39,084 bases of DNA from IMG/VR virus record IMGVR_UViG_3300037153_000138, positions 1 to 39,084 of that record; one strand, 5' to 3'. This document shows, piece by piece, positions 19,740 to 29,396 of this stretch. The notes under the pieces are model-generated. The model worked only from the letters and a program-made list of their open reading frames with translations. It searched no databases and was not told the origin of the DNA. The DNA comes from a virus. Made by a program: the position numbers and the translations under genes. Position 1 is the stretch's first letter; every line of letters starts with the position of its first letter.

Positions 19740-20416
19740 TAGTTGACAGCTAGCGCGAGAACGCTCATAAACCGATACCCGAACGAGACGTCGCTCGTCG
19801 GCCCATTGACGAGGTAGACGAGCTTGATCGTCGAGCCTGCGGATGCTTGAACCGTCCAAACCGGCTTAGAAAGGGTTACGAGCCCGCCGGCGGTCGATTG
19901 GACGATCGCGGCGGTACCGTCGATAGGTGTCGCATCGGCGCCGGTCGCTATCGCGACGCGCGCGTCGATGATGGCTCCCGCCGGCGTCGGCGGTGTCGGC
20001 ATGGTGGCTAGAGCGTTGAAACCGACCTGATAGATGCCGGCGCGGGCGGCCGCGAACGTCGGGCCGCCGCTATCGACCCACGCGCCCGTTGGGATAGGCG
20101 CCGTGTTGCCCGGGACCGCCGGGATGACGGGGACGCCGCCGACGCATTCCCACTTTTCCGCTCGCGGCGAGGACGGGTTGTAGCGGAAAAGCCAATAGAT
20201 GCTCGGGACCGGCCGGAAGCCCCATAGCTGCCCGTCGACCGCGCCCGGCGGCGGCGAGGTCGACGGCGTCGGGAGCGCGACGCCGAGCGCGGCCTCGACG
20301 TCGAGCGCGAGGTTTTGCATGTCGGTCGGGACGTCGGCCGGGTCGGTCGCCGCCGGGTAGCGAAGCGCGTATTTCGGTGTCGACGAGCCGAGCGGCTCAA
20401 CTGCGGTATCGGTCAT
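19739..20416 (-). CDS. Tail fibre / receptor-binding protein
   Basis: A 225-residue protein from ATG 20416 with GGAGGG upstream. The N-terminus (KYALRYPAATDPADVPTDMQNLALDVEAAL) is the short attachment module seen in actinophage fibres (YALRYP..TD..DVP.D...LA..VE). The middle, YWLFRYNPSSPRAEKWECVG, is closely matched in the collagen-like tail gene ([19 protein letters not shown]), and the rest (GNTAPIPTGAWVDSGGPTFAAARAGIYQVGFNALA) is a beta-sandwich of the TNF/C1q-like type found in receptor-binding tips. It probably recognises the host surface. Confidence 0.78.
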   Translation of the reverse strand: MTDTAVEPLGSSTPKYALRYPAATDPADVPTDMQNLALDVEAALGVALPTPSTSPPPGAVDGQLWGFRPVPSIYWLFRYNPSSPRAEKWECVGGVPVIPAVPGNTAPIPTGAWVDSGGPTFAAARAGIYQVGFNALATMPTPPTPAGAIIDARVAIATGADATPIDGTAAIVQSTAGGLVTLSKPVWTVQASAGSTIKLVYLVNGPTSDVSFGYRFMSVLALAVN

Positions 20417-20424
20417 GCGCCCTC

Positions 20425-21147
20425 CTATCCGGGTTGGTTCATTGCGAGCGCGGCGTAGTCCTTGAATGTCGATTTGACGACGGCGTAGGTCGCGTTCGTG
20501 TCCTTGACGTTTTGGTAGTCCTGCATCGTCGCCGCCGAGTAGTAGAGGACGATGCCGCCCGGTTTCTGCGCGAGTAGCGCGTTGAGCGTCGCGGTCGGGT
20601 CGGGCGTCTCGGTCGCGTAGCTGTAGACGGTGAGGACGTAGGCGACCTCGGGCGCCGCCGGGTAGCCGTGCGCGGCGCCGTCGCGCTCGCGAAAGACGAG
20701 CCGTTGCGCGCCGGTTAGCGTCGCCTTGGCGGCGCCGATCAACGCGTCGCGTGTCCCACGGTTGAAACCGTCGGTCGACTCGACCCACGCGCGCCGCTCG
20801 GCGTCGTCGACGAGCCCGGCCGGGATGCGGACGCCGGCGAACTGCGCGAGCCACGGCAACGCCTCATACGGGCAACGGTCGGCGTCCATGAGCGCCGACC
20901 AACCGGGCCCGTCCGGCGTGTCGCGGACCAAATCCTCGACGAGTTGGTAGCCCGTCCCGATCGCGTTGCACAAAATGAGGAGCGACCAACCGGCGACCGG
21001 GTCCTGTTCGGCGAGCGGCTCGAGCATGTCGTAGAGCCGGCCGGCGAACGTGTCCGGCGCGAGCTCCGCGGGCGGCGGCGGGAGGTCGCGCGGCATCGCG
21101 CGCCGGCGCGGGACGCGCTCGAGCTCAGTCGCGGCGCTCGAGCTCAT
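20425..21147 (-). CDS. Baseplate protein, gpI-like
   Basis: A 240-residue protein from ATG 21147 (MSSSAATELERVPRRRAMPR). The order gp25-like, gpJ-like, then this gene is that of P2 W, J, I. Features such as YDMLEPLAEQDPVAGWSLLILCNAIG, CPYEALPWLAQFAGVRIP and DDAERRAWVESTDGFNRGTRDALIGAAKATLTGAQRLVF match the phage tail protein (Tail_P2_I-like) family that connects the baseplate wedge to the fibre. The fibre gene follows after eight bases, as expected. Confidence 0.8.
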   Translation of the reverse strand: MSSSAATELERVPRRRAMPRDLPPPPAELAPDTFAGRLYDMLEPLAEQDPVAGWSLLILCNAIGTGYQLVEDLVRDTPDGPGWSALMDADRCPYEALPWLAQFAGVRIPAGLVDDAERRAWVESTDGFNRGTRDALIGAAKATLTGAQRLVFRERDGAAHGYPAAPEVAYVLTVYSYATETPDPTATLNALLAQKPGGIVLYYSAATMQDYQNVKDTNATYAVVKSTFKDYAALAMNQPG

Positions 21148-22325
21148 GTCTCGGCGGTCGCCGTCCCGATAATCGAGCCCGGCCGCGGCATCGGCGCGAC
21201 GCCGCCGAGCGCGACGTCCGCCTGCCCGAGCGACCCGCCCGACGCGGCGATTCCGAGCGTCACGATGTAATGGACGCCGTCGACGCGGTTGACCTGCTCG
21301 GCGACCTCGAGATAGCGAACCTCGGTCGCGTTGATCCATGAGCGCGCCGACGTATCGCCGTATGGCGGGACGCCCCACGTTGCCGGCGAGAGATACGTCT
21401 CGAGTTGCGCGATGACGCGCGAGGCGACGTCGTTCGGGTCGAAACCCGGATAGCTCATGACCGAGAACGAAACGTCGACCGTCGTATACGTCGGGTCGAG
21501 AATGAACGTTAGAAAGTTGACCTCGCGTTGCGCCTGTAGCAGCGCGTCGGCCTCGGCCTTGACCTCGGGCGGGCATGGCTCGCCGCTCGAGTCGCAAACG
21601 ACGACCGAGACGCATCGCGGGCAGTTGGTATCGACGGGCGGGCCCGGGTTGTAGAGGTCGATCGCGACCGCCCGAGCAATCTCGGGGATCGTCCGTTGCG
21701 CCAACACGGCGAAATCCTGCGGGAGGATCGGCTCGGGCGAGAGCAGCGTTAGCAGCGCCGAGAGCCGCGAGAGGTAGGCGTCGCTCGTCTCGGCGTCCGA
21801 GCCGCCCGACGTCGGCGCGTCCAACGTCACGGTTGAAATGAACGCGAGCGCGTCGATGACGTCGACCGTCCCGGTTAGCCCGCTCGCCGCCGCGCCCGCC
21901 TCGAGCGCCGAGCAGGATACGCCGCTAACGCTTGTCGAGCCGGCCGGGATGACAAAGCCGGCGTCGACCGAGAACGCGTAGCCGGTTGGCGACGCCGGCG
22001 GCGTAACCGCGATGACCGTCCCGGCGTCGATTTGGTAGCCGGCCGTATCGTTCGCCGTCCACGTTGTTAGCGCGGTCGCCTGAACCGCCGGGTACGGCGG
22101 GAGGCCGAGAATCGACTCGCCGTAGTAGGCGAAAATCGCGTCCGGGACGAGCGCGACGAGCGCGCGGAGCTCGCCGGCGATTTGCGCGAGCGCCTCGATG
22201 AGCCACGCCTCGAGGTTGCCCTCGGCCGGCAACCAACCCGGGACCTGTTGCGCGAGGTAATCGAACGCCTCGCCGGCGAGGTCGGTCGGCTCAGTCTCGA
22301 CCGGGACGGGAATGTAGGTCGACAT
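21144..22325 (-). CDS. Baseplate wedge protein, gpJ-like (baseplate_J)
   Basis: A 393-residue protein from ATG 22325. The baseplate_J family signature is visible: N-terminal YLAQQVPGWLPAEGNLEAWLIEALAQIAGEL, the conserved beta domain with GTVIAVTPP, and GGSDAETSDAYLSRLSALL / RTIPEIARAVAIDLYNPG in the middle, then AEADALLQAQREVNF. The P2 J / T4 gp6 family forms the baseplate wedge ring. It confirms a contractile, not siphovirus-type, tail. Confidence 0.9.
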   Translation of the reverse strand: MSTYIPVPVETEPTDLAGEAFDYLAQQVPGWLPAEGNLEAWLIEALAQIAGELRALVALVPDAIFAYYGESILGLPPYPAVQATALTTWTANDTAGYQIDAGTVIAVTPPASPTGYAFSVDAGFVIPAGSTSVSGVSCSALEAGAAASGLTGTVDVIDALAFISTVTLDAPTSGGSDAETSDAYLSRLSALLTLLSPEPILPQDFAVLAQRTIPEIARAVAIDLYNPGPPVDTNCPRCVSVVVCDSSGEPCPPEVKAEADALLQAQREVNFLTFILDPTYTTVDVSFSVMSYPGFDPNDVASRVIAQLETYLSPATWGVPPYGDTSARSWINATEVRYLEVAEQVNRVDGVHYIVTLGIAASGGSLGQADVALGGVAPMPRPGSIIGTATAET

Positions 22326-22328
22326 TGT

Positions 22329-22649
22329 CTACGCCTCCGATCGAAGTTGGACGTTGACCTCGACATGCGCGACGAGCTCGTCGATGAGGTCGGGCCGCTC
22401 CTCGAGCAGCGCCGCGGCGCGCGGCTCCCATGTCTCGATCGCGTCGCGGATTTCGTCGAGGTCGGGCGCCGGCATCGCGAACGTTTGGTCGGGCAACCCG
22501 AATAGCGGCGACTCGACGCGGAAACCGAGCGGGCAAACGAGGATCGCGTAGACGCATGCGGCGATTTCGTCGAGCGAGTCTTGTTCGTTGACGATCGCGC
22601 CCGGCGTCACGAACTGAAACGGCAACGCGAAATGAGGAATGTCGGTCAC
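22329..22649 (-). CDS. gp25-like baseplate wedge protein
   Basis: A 106-residue protein from GTG 22649 (GTGA overlap): [20 protein letters not shown] then [35 protein letters not shown]. The pattern E.i...v..iL..p.G.R...P.fGl.d..F is the gp25/GPW family, the wedge protein with lysozyme-like fold that nucleates sheath assembly (P2 gpW, T4 gp25). Length fits. It overlaps the collagen-like gene before and lies four bases before the gpJ-like gene. Confidence 0.85.
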   Translation of the reverse strand: MTDIPHFALPFQFVTPGAIVNEQDSLDEIAACVYAILVCPLGFRVESPLFGLPDQTFAMPAPDLDEIRDAIETWEPRAAALLEERPDLIDELVAHVEVNVQLRSEA

Positions 22650-24187
22650 GCCGCCCGCCTCGGCCGAATAGTCCCATGACAAGCAACGATCCTCGTTGTG
22701 CCGTTGGCGCCACTTTGGACCGTCATGTAGACAACGGCGCCGCTCGCGAGGCCCGGCCAAGTGAAATCGACGAAACTTCCCGTCATGTAGAACGACGTCG
22801 AAACGAGGTTGACCTCGCCTCGAGGGATGAGGCCGCCCGACGGCGACAGCGACGTCCCAACGACCGGCGCGACAAACGCATACGTACTCGTCCCGTTCGG
22901 GTCAAAAACCGCGGTCATCGCGAGGTCGTAGTCGCCGGCCCGCGGGAGCGTGAGCGTCGAGCCTGCGGCGTTCGGTGCGTACCATCCGCCGAATGGCTGG
23001 GCCGGCAACGTGTTTAGAACGATCGGCGAGGCCGGAACGAAACTGATTGACGCCGGCGTCCCGCCGACAAACTCCCATTTATACGCCGACGACGAGCTCG
23101 CGTTGTAGCGGAAAAGCCATTGCCATATCGGCGCCGTCGTACTGTCAACGAGGACGTGATAAGCGCCATCGGCCGGGCTCGCCGGAAAACTCGTCCCGTA
23201 GGTTGGGACCGCTTGCGCCGGCAGATCGGCCGCCGCGATCGGCGCCCAAACGACGGCGCCGCTCGAGCCTTTCAACCATTGCCCGTTTTGGACCGGCGTC
23301 GGGTAGCCGGGCGTCCCGGCCGGCCCTTGCGGGCCCGTCGAGCCTTGCGCGCCCGTGTCGCCTTTCGGGCCCTGCGGGCCCGTCGTACCCTGCGGGCCTT
23401 GCGCGCCCTGCGCGCCCGTCGCGCCCGTCGCGCCCTGCGCGCCCGTCGGGCCCTTGAGGTTGCCGCGCAACGTCCACGCGCTCGAGCCCGTTTTTTCGTA
23501 GTAGTCGCCGGCGGTCGAGTCGAGGTACCAATCGCCGACGGCGCCCGTCGCCGCCGGCGGTGCGCCCGCGCCCGTCCACCATTTCGACCCGGGAATACCT
23601 TGCGGGCCTTGGGCGCCGGTTGCGCCTTGCGGGCCTTGGGCGCCGGTTGCGCCCGTCGCGCCCTGCGGACCGGTTGGGCCCGTGTCGCCTTTGTCGCCCT
23701 TCGCGCCTTGCGGCCCCGTCGAGCCGGCCGGACCCGCCGGACCTTGAGCGCCGGTCGCGCCGGGATCGCCTTGCGGGCCTTGCGGCCCCGTTGCGCCGGC
23801 GGGACCGGGCGGACCGGTCGAGCCGGTCGAGCCCTGCGGTCCGGGCGGACCTTGAGCGCCGGTCGCGCCCTGCGGACCCGGCGGACCTTGCGGGCCCTCG
23901 GGCCCGGGCGGGCCCGGCTCGCCGGCGGCGTAGACGGGCGCCGTCGTCAACGCCCACGGCGTCCCGTCGTCCTCGGTAACGACGAGGAGACACTCGTCGC
24001 CCTCGGCCGGTAGCCCGTTGCTCGGGACCCATTGACACGGCCCCCAAAGTTGGCGGTGCCCGTCGAATGCGAGGACGGTTACGTAGAGGTCGTCGTCGAT
24101 CGTCGCCGGCGTATTCGCGACGAGCGCCCGGACGGCCGAAACCGGCGCGGGATCGTGCTCGAGGACGTCGGCGATACGCGACGTCAT
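22646..24187 (-). CDS. Collagen-like tail fibre / baseplate protein
   Basis: A 513-residue protein; ATG 24187 ([15 protein letters not shown]) is used because it overlaps the hub stop as ATGA. Order: an N-terminal OB-like domain ([18 protein letters not shown], residues 1-85, like gp5/gpV spike OB domains), a first Gly-X-Y run (~88-200), a [20 protein letters not shown]...[12 protein letters not shown] segment that often joins collagen runs in phage fibres, a second Gly-X-Y run (~245-300), and a C-terminal C1q-like beta domain with [17 protein letters not shown]. It could be a spike-fibre hybrid: the OB-like start and its place after the hub suit a spike role. Collagen triplets form a trimeric stalk. 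Confidence 0.8.
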   Translation of the reverse strand: MTSRIADVLEHDPAPVSAVRALVANTPATIDDDLYVTVLAFDGHRQLWGPCQWVPSNGLPAEGDECLLVVTEDDGTPWALTTAPVYAAGEPGPPGPEGPQGPPGPQGATGAQGPPGPQGSTGSTGPPGPAGATGPQGPQGDPGATGAQGPAGPAGSTGPQGAKGDKGDTGPTGPQGATGATGAQGPQGATGAQGPQGIPGSKWWTGAGAPPAATGAVGDWYLDSTAGDYYEKTGSSAWTLRGNLKGPTGAQGATGATGAQGAQGPQGTTGPQGPKGDTGAQGSTGPQGPAGTPGYPTPVQNGQWLKGSSGAVVWAPIAAADLPAQAVPTYGTSFPASPADGAYHVLVDSTTAPIWQWLFRYNASSSSAYKWEFVGGTPASISFVPASPIVLNTLPAQPFGGWYAPNAAGSTLTLPRAGDYDLAMTAVFDPNGTSTYAFVAPVVGTSLSPSGGLIPRGEVNLVSTSFYMTGSFVDFTWPGLASGAVVYMTVQSGANGTTRIVACHGTIRPRRAA

Positions 24188-26118
24188 GAGCCCGGCCAAT
24201 GTCTCGGCGTGAAACCGTCTTTAGTGTGCATCGTCCGTTGAAACCGCGGGCCCTTCGCCGGGTTGTCGATCCCCCACTCGCCGGTACCGAAATGCTGCGC
24301 GCCCTGCGCCGTTTTGAACTCGAGCCAAACATGAATCGAGTTAGCCCAAACCGTCAGATAGCGGCCCTCGCCGGCGGCGCCCCAACGCGCCGCCATCGTC
24401 CCGGAACCGTCGACCGGGCCGCCGATGCGGTAGCCCATACCGGCGGCGCCGAGGACGGCGCAGGACGAGCCCGAACAGTCGTAGCCGACGCCGGCGACCT
24501 TGTCCTGTCCGCCCGAGTCGCTCGAGCCGTAGAGCCCGTGATCGGGCGTCCCGCATGACGCATGACCGCCGCCCCAAACGTAGGGATAGACCTTCGCGTC
24601 GATCGCCGTCGCCGCCTGATATGCGCGGTCGGCCTCGGGCGTCGCGGTCCCGTCGACGCCGCCGAACGGCGAGCCGCCGAGCGCGAGCGAGGAGCTCGAG
24701 CCGCCAACCGAAACCGTCGTCGTATCCGCGGCCGGCTCGGGTAGCGGTTTCGTTACCCGCTTGAGCGTTATCGTCGCGGCGGCGTCGAATACGCCGCGCT
24801 CGACCGTATGAACCAACCAACGGCCATCGCCGGGCCCGCAATCCTCGAGCTCGACGACCGAGCCCGGCGGGAAACCGAGCAGATTGATACGGCCCGTAAC
24901 CGTCGCCTCGCTCGACGCCTTGCCGTTGTCGACGTCGAAATCAATGTTGTCGACGCCGAGCGTTCGCTCGCTCAACGTCGCCCGCGGCCCCGCTTTCATG
25001 AGCGTTGTCTCGCTCACGAAATAGACGGCGCCGCCGACGCAATAGCAGCGCCAACCGACCTCGGACGCGAGCCGTTGCAAGCATGTCCAACTATCCTCGA
25101 CCGTCCCGTCGGTGCCGCCGCGCTGAAACTGATACGGGACGGTTTTCGTCGCGTCGAGCGAGCCGCCGCCGCCGGCGCCGCCATACGCGGCGACCCACTT
25201 CGCCGCCTCGGCGCGCCATTGGTCATACGCGGTCGGGACGCCCGAGCCCTGCGTATTCTGCGCGACCATGCCCGTCGTCATCGACGGGTTTTTCGCGGCG
25301 ATCGCGATAGCGCCGCCCTTCCCCCAAAACCCGCGCGTAAGGAACGCGTTGCAACATGCCTCGACGTCGCGGTTGTCGATATGCATTCCGGCCGCCGTCG
25401 ACGAGCGCACTTGCAAAATCCCGAGCGAGTCGCGGTCGCCGTAGTTGAGGTTTTGGACCTGCGACTCGACGATGACCGCTTGCATGAGCGCCATCGTCGC
25501 GCGCGCGTCGGCGCCCAATGACGCGGCGACGTCGAGGACGCGTTGCCCGTATCCGCGTTGCGCGGAGCTCGCCGGCTTGCCCTTGACCGTGAGCGCGGCC
25601 CCGGGCGAGAGCCCTTGCGAGACGGTCGCTTGCCGATCCGGGCTCGAGAGTTTCTGCGACGACTTCGCGATCGGCTGTTTCGCGTGGAGGTCCGGGCAAA
25701 CGAACCGGATGCCGCCGCCGGCCTTGACCTCGCGCACAATCGAGAGCGCAAACTCGGCCCGGGTCATTTTCGACCGCTTCGCCTTACGCGGTTTCTTGAT
25801 TTGCCGTAGGTAGGCGACCGCGCGATCCTCGAGCGTGAGCGTGAGCCCGTCGCCCTGTTTCTGCACTTGGACGAGCCGCCACCATTCGCCGGCGAGCGCG
25901 AGGTCGATTTGCGACGAGAGCGCGCCCGAGCGCAGTAGGTCGCGGTTATGGTCGTCGACGTTGAGCGTGAGCGTCGAGGCGCCGTCGAGCGTCCGCTCGA
26001 GCCGGCCGTCGGTTATCCGGTCCTCGACGCGAATCGCCGAGCCCTTGCCAAGTTTCTTACCGACGATCGTTAGCGCGACGGCGCCGACGTCGACGTCCGA
26101 GACGGCGAGCGAGCTCAT
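24184..26118 (-). CDS. Baseplate hub with two peptidoglycan hydrolase domains
   Basis: A 644-residue protein from ATG 26118. Residues 1-135 and ~325-460 form a split phage-late-control/XkdQ-type hub ([57 protein letters not shown]). Inserted at ~190-315 is a lysozyme-like domain: [22 protein letters not shown] with catalytic Glu218 and [15 protein letters not shown]. The C-terminal ~500-640 is NlpC/P60-like: [33 protein letters not shown] with Cys548 and IHVWLEF with His596. Such a hub should sit under the tape measure and open the cell wall during injection. Neither domain has a signal peptide, in keeping with a virion role. Confidence 0.85.
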   Translation of the reverse strand: MSSLAVSDVDVGAVALTIVGKKLGKGSAIRVEDRITDGRLERTLDGASTLTLNVDDHNRDLLRSGALSSQIDLALAGEWWRLVQVQKQGDGLTLTLEDRAVAYLRQIKKPRKAKRSKMTRAEFALSIVREVKAGGGIRFVCPDLHAKQPIAKSSQKLSSPDRQATVSQGLSPGAALTVKGKPASSAQRGYGQRVLDVAASLGADARATMALMQAVIVESQVQNLNYGDRDSLGILQVRSSTAAGMHIDNRDVEACCNAFLTRGFWGKGGAIAIAAKNPSMTTGMVAQNTQGSGVPTAYDQWRAEAAKWVAAYGGAGGGGSLDATKTVPYQFQRGGTDGTVEDSWTCLQRLASEVGWRCYCVGGAVYFVSETTLMKAGPRATLSERTLGVDNIDFDVDNGKASSEATVTGRINLLGFPPGSVVELEDCGPGDGRWLVHTVERGVFDAAATITLKRVTKPLPEPAADTTTVSVGGSSSSLALGGSPFGGVDGTATPEADRAYQAATAIDAKVYPYVWGGGHASCGTPDHGLYGSSDSGGQDKVAGVGYDCSGSSCAVLGAAGMGYRIGGPVDGSGTMAARWGAAGEGRYLTVWANSIHVWLEFKTAQGAQHFGTGEWGIDNPAKGPRFQRTMHTKDGFTPRHWPGS

Positions 26119-26858
26119 GGCAACCTCAGCGTTTGCCCTTGGACGATCGCCCGCGGGTCGCGTAACCCGTTGAGTTGCGCAATCTCAACCCAACGGTCGG
26201 CGTCGCCGAGCTCGCGCGCCGCAATCGAGAGCAGGTCCTCGCCGTCGCCGAACGAGCTCGAGCTCGAGCTCGCCGCGCGAGCCTTATGCGCGCTCGACGA
26301 CGTTTTGCCCTTGCCGGCGACGACGCGTTTACTCGAGGCGCCCGCTTTCGATTTCGCCCGCGCCGCCTGCCGGCGCGTTTGCGTCGTCGACGACCGCTCG
26401 TTGATCCGAACGTCGGCGATGTATTCGAGCAGCGAGAGCGTCGCGGGTTGCCGTGTCCGGTCGCCGGCGGCGTTCATGATGGCGCCGTCGCCGAACGCGA
26501 GCGAGTCGACGACCCAAACCCGATCGGTATGCGGGACGGCGCCGCCTCGAGCGGCGAGCCGGACGCGCGGCGGCGCGCCATCCGCGGCGGTCGGGAGCGC
26601 GAGTTTCTCGAGGTTCGCAATGTCGCGCTCGACCGAGCGGCGCGCCCGGAAACCGTCGAGCAGGATCGGGAGCGTCATACGCAACCCGGGCGAACCGACC
26701 CATATCGAGAGCGGCCGGCGCCGCGGCCTCGCGACCTCGGACCAACCGCCGTAGCCGGCCGAGACGTCCGGGCGGCCGTCGCCGAGGCGAACGTCGAGGA
26801 CGATTTTCGGGTCGGTCGAGCTCACGCGGACCCATCCGGCCCGGAGCGGCGTCGTCAT
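26115..26858 (-). CDS. LysM baseplate / tail-tube initiator protein
   Basis: A 247-residue protein from ATG 26858 (MTTPLRAGWVRVSSTDPKIV). The N-terminal ~155 residues are beta-rich and match the XkdP/T4 gp53-associated baseplate family. A Lys/Ser/Ala-rich linker (~155-195) leads to a C-terminal LysM-like domain ([42 protein letters not shown]) that binds peptidoglycan. The gene is placed between tape measure and hub, the usual position for this connector. Confidence 0.82.
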   Translation of the reverse strand: MTTPLRAGWVRVSSTDPKIVLDVRLGDGRPDVSAGYGGWSEVARPRRRPLSIWVGSPGLRMTLPILLDGFRARRSVERDIANLEKLALPTAADGAPPRVRLAARGGAVPHTDRVWVVDSLAFGDGAIMNAAGDRTRQPATLSLLEYIADVRINERSSTTQTRRQAARAKSKAGASSKRVVAGKGKTSSSAHKARAASSSSSSFGDGEDLLSIAARELGDADRWVEIAQLNGLRDPRAIVQGQTLRLP

Positions 26859-28615
26859 GCCCGCGCCAACTGATTCGACGCGACCCGCGCGACCGAGCGC
26901 GCGACCTCGCGGCCGTCGATATGGACCGGGACGACAATCTCGAGCGGCCGACGATGCCCGTCCTCGAGCGGCGACACGGTTGCGCCGGCCGGGAGCGCGA
27001 CGAGCTCCGGGCCGCGCTCGCCGACGACGGCCGCGCCGGCCTCGGTGACGAGGCCGCCTTGCGCGAGGAGCGGGATTTGCGGGACGCCGAGCGTGACGCC
27101 GCCGAAATGGACCGGGCCGACCTTGAATCCCGGAACCTTGAACTGCAAGCTATTCCATCCGCGGATGAGCGTATTTATCGCGCCGCGGACGGCGTCCTTG
27201 ACCGTCCCGAACGCCCGGACGAACGCTTGCCCGACGCTCGAGGCGGCGCCCTTGAGCGTCGAAAGCGTCGCCTTGATCGCGTCGACGACGGCCGAGACGG
27301 CGCCCTTGATCGTGTCTAGGTGTTTGAGGATGAGGACGACGGCGAGCCCGAACGGGCCGGCGAGCGCGCCGAGCAGATAGGGCCAATACGCCTTGACCCA
27401 TGTCCAAACCGCTTTCGCGGCGTCGAGGATGCCGGCGAACGCGGTTTTTGCCGTCGACCATGCCGCCTTGACGGCGTCGCGGAACCAACCGCAATGTTTA
27501 TAGAGCTCATAGATGCCGATTGAGAGCAACGCGACCGCGGCGACGACGCCGAGGACGATCCCGACGACGGGCGCCGCGGCCGTGTCGAAAACGGTTGTCG
27601 CGATCGTCGCGGCAATCATCGCGATTTTGTAGGCCACGAACGCGATCGCGAGCCCGGCAATCGCGACCTTGAACAGCGTTGCGTTTTTCGTCAACGGCCG
27701 TATGAGCGTCATAAACCGGACGAGAATCTTTCCCACTTGGACGAGGACGGGTAGGAGCGCCTGCCCTAGCTGAACCTTGACGCCCGAGAGCGCCGTCTCG
27801 AGCGCGCGCTGTTGCTGTATGAGGTCCTTCGCCGATTTGAGGCCCTTCCCGGATATGTAGTTGCCGGCGGCCTTTTGCTCCTCGAGGAGTTTGCGGACGC
27901 CCTCGCGGCCCTTCATGAGGATTGGTAGGAGCGCCTGCCCGGAGCGCCCGAATAGCTGTTGCATGAGCGCGGCGCGTTGCGCCGGGTTCGTCGTTTTTTG
28001 GAGCGCGTCGGCGACTTTGTAAAGGACGCCGGCCGTGTTGCCCTTGGCGACGTCGCGTTGCGAGACGCCGAGCATGCCGAGCGTTTGCCGCGCCTTTTCG
28101 CCGGCGCCCTGCGCCGACGCGATCGCCCTCGAGAGCTTCGCGAGCTCGGCCGGCGCCTTTTTGCCGCCGGCGGCCGAGACGGCGTCGATTTGCTTTCGCA
28201 GGCCGGCGACCGTCGCGTTTTCCTTCGCCGTCCCGGTGCGCGATGACTCGATCGTTTTCGAGAGCTTGACGAGCGACGTTTGAAACTGTTTCGTCGAGAC
28301 GCCGCGCTCTTTCATGAGCGCCGCCCACTCGCTCGAGGTTTCGGTATCCATCCCGGTCGTCCTCGAGACGGTAATCGTCGCCTTGGCGAGGTCCTCGGTC
28401 GCCGACACGGCCGACTTGACGTAGCGCGTCGCGCCGTAGATGGCGGCGGCGCCGCCGGCCCACTTCGCGAGCCCTTTCCAACCGGCGCCCGCTTTCTTTC
28501 CGGCTTTCTCGGTTTGGTCGCCTATGTCGCCGGCGGCCGTCGACGCCTGTTTCGCGCCCGAGACGAACTGCGCGACGTTGCGTAGCTCGAGGATGAGCTC
28601 GACAATGTCCGCCAC
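26855..28615 (-). CDS. Tape measure protein
   Basis: A 586-residue protein from GTG 28615 (overlapping the chaperone stop by one base, TAGTG). N-terminal helical part with LRNVAQFVSGAKQASTAAGDIGD, a long Ala/Lys-rich coiled coil, hydrophobic segments near residues 318-376 and 405-430 that could enter the host membrane, and a C-terminal GlyAla-rich domain (AQGGLVTEAGAAVVGERGPELVALPAGATVSPL), the classic end of tape measure proteins. At 0.15 nm per residue the tail would be roughly 85-90 nm. Its length fixes the tail tube length. Confidence 0.9.
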   Translation of the reverse strand: MADIVELILELRNVAQFVSGAKQASTAAGDIGDQTEKAGKKAGAGWKGLAKWAGGAAAIYGATRYVKSAVSATEDLAKATITVSRTTGMDTETSSEWAALMKERGVSTKQFQTSLVKLSKTIESSRTGTAKENATVAGLRKQIDAVSAAGGKKAPAELAKLSRAIASAQGAGEKARQTLGMLGVSQRDVAKGNTAGVLYKVADALQKTTNPAQRAALMQQLFGRSGQALLPILMKGREGVRKLLEEQKAAGNYISGKGLKSAKDLIQQQRALETALSGVKVQLGQALLPVLVQVGKILVRFMTLIRPLTKNATLFKVAIAGLAIAFVAYKIAMIAATIATTVFDTAAAPVVGIVLGVVAAVALLSIGIYELYKHCGWFRDAVKAAWSTAKTAFAGILDAAKAVWTWVKAYWPYLLGALAGPFGLAVVLILKHLDTIKGAVSAVVDAIKATLSTLKGAASSVGQAFVRAFGTVKDAVRGAINTLIRGWNSLQFKVPGFKVGPVHFGGVTLGVPQIPLLAQGGLVTEAGAAVVGERGPELVALPAGATVSPLEDGHRRPLEIVVPVHIDGREVARSVARVASNQLARA

Positions 28616-28814
28616 TAGCGGCGCTGCGCTTTCGCGTAGGTGTTGACGATATGAGCGGCGAGGTTGCGTTGCATGACGTCGGCGACATGCGCGGCGCGCT
28701 CGGCGAGCGCGAGCAATAACAACCGCTCCTCATGGTCGCGGGTCGTTAGGAACCGCCATGCGGGGAGGCCGAGGACCGCCATCGTCGCGGCGACGTTGAC
28801 GGTCCCCCCGCTCA
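28615..28814 (-). CDS. Tail assembly chaperone, -1 frameshift extension
   Basis: This frame is the -1 frame relative to the gene at 28812-29396 and ends at 28615. The junction ATGGGGGAATCCTGA places a GGGGGAA slip site before the zero-frame stop. The extension reads NGGILSGGTVNVAATMAVLG... through RFLTTRDHEERLLLLALAER to KAQRR. A separate start at ATG 28782 has no ribosome site at proper distance. As in the lambda G/GT pair, the longer product would link chaperone to tape measure. The second slip position needs a G-U pair, so the site is not the ideal heptamer. Confidence 0.6.
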
Positions 28815-29396
28815 GGATTCCCCCATTAGCCCGTCGTCGAGGTCGGCGTCGGCGCCCTGCGCCCACGCGAGGTAATCGCCGACGGCGTCGCCGACCGCCA
28901 TTTCCGGCGACGGCGCGAGCGAGAACACGGCGAGGATGAGGTCGCGCGCCGAGCGCGCCTCGACGCGGAGGAGCTCGGCGAGCCGCTCGTTGAGCGCGAC
29001 GGGCTCGCCGGTCGGGTCGAGCGGCTCGAGCTCGGCGCCGACCGTTCGCCGCGCGAGGACGTTCTCGCATACCGCCGAGAGAATGTCCGCGGCGAGTTGG
29101 AAATCGCGCGCCGGGTCCTTTGACCGTTCGATGCGGACGCGCAACCGGGTTAGGTCCTCGCCCCGGAGCGGCGAGCAGCGCAGGACGAGCAGGCCGCCGT
29201 AGCCCGGGACGGGCATGTCGTATTCGTGCTCGGCCGATTTCGCCGAGCGCCGATCGCGGATGACGTCGAGAACCGAGCCGCCGGCGCCGACCTCGACCGC
29301 CTCGGGCTCCTCCTCGTCGGCCGGCTCGCCGAGCCACGCCGGCGCCTTGAGCTCGACCGTCTCCTCGAGCTCGTTGCGTTGGTCGGTCGCGCTCAT
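28812..29396 (-). CDS. Tail assembly chaperone (first frame)
   Basis: A 194-residue acidic protein from ATG 29396 (MSATDQRNELEETVELKAPA). Its position between tail tube and tape measure and its acidic, helical content (FQLAADILSAVCENVLARRTVG, ARSARDLILAVFSLAPSPEMAVGDAVGDYLAWAQ) fit the gpG / gp14-like chaperones of tailed phages. The last codons overlap the frameshift extension. No function other than assembly is expected; it should be absent from virions. Confidence 0.78.
   Translation of the reverse strand: MSATDQRNELEETVELKAPAWLGEPADEEEPEAVEVGAGGSVLDVIRDRRSAKSAEHEYDMPVPGYGGLLVLRCSPLRGEDLTRLRVRIERSKDPARDFQLAADILSAVCENVLARRTVGAELEPLDPTGEPVALNERLAELLRVEARSARDLILAVFSLAPSPEMAVGDAVGDYLAWAQGADADLDDGLMGES

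Noticed and set aside
19611-19742. Rightward 43-codon ORF (MRFVRRLRAWYRL...)
   Set aside because: No ribosome site, opposite to the coupled leftward genes in the late operon; treated as chance.
23120-24013. Rightward 297-codon open frame opposite the collagen-like gene
   Set aside because: The Arg/Ala/Leu repeats are the antisense of Gly-X-Y codons, not an independent gene.
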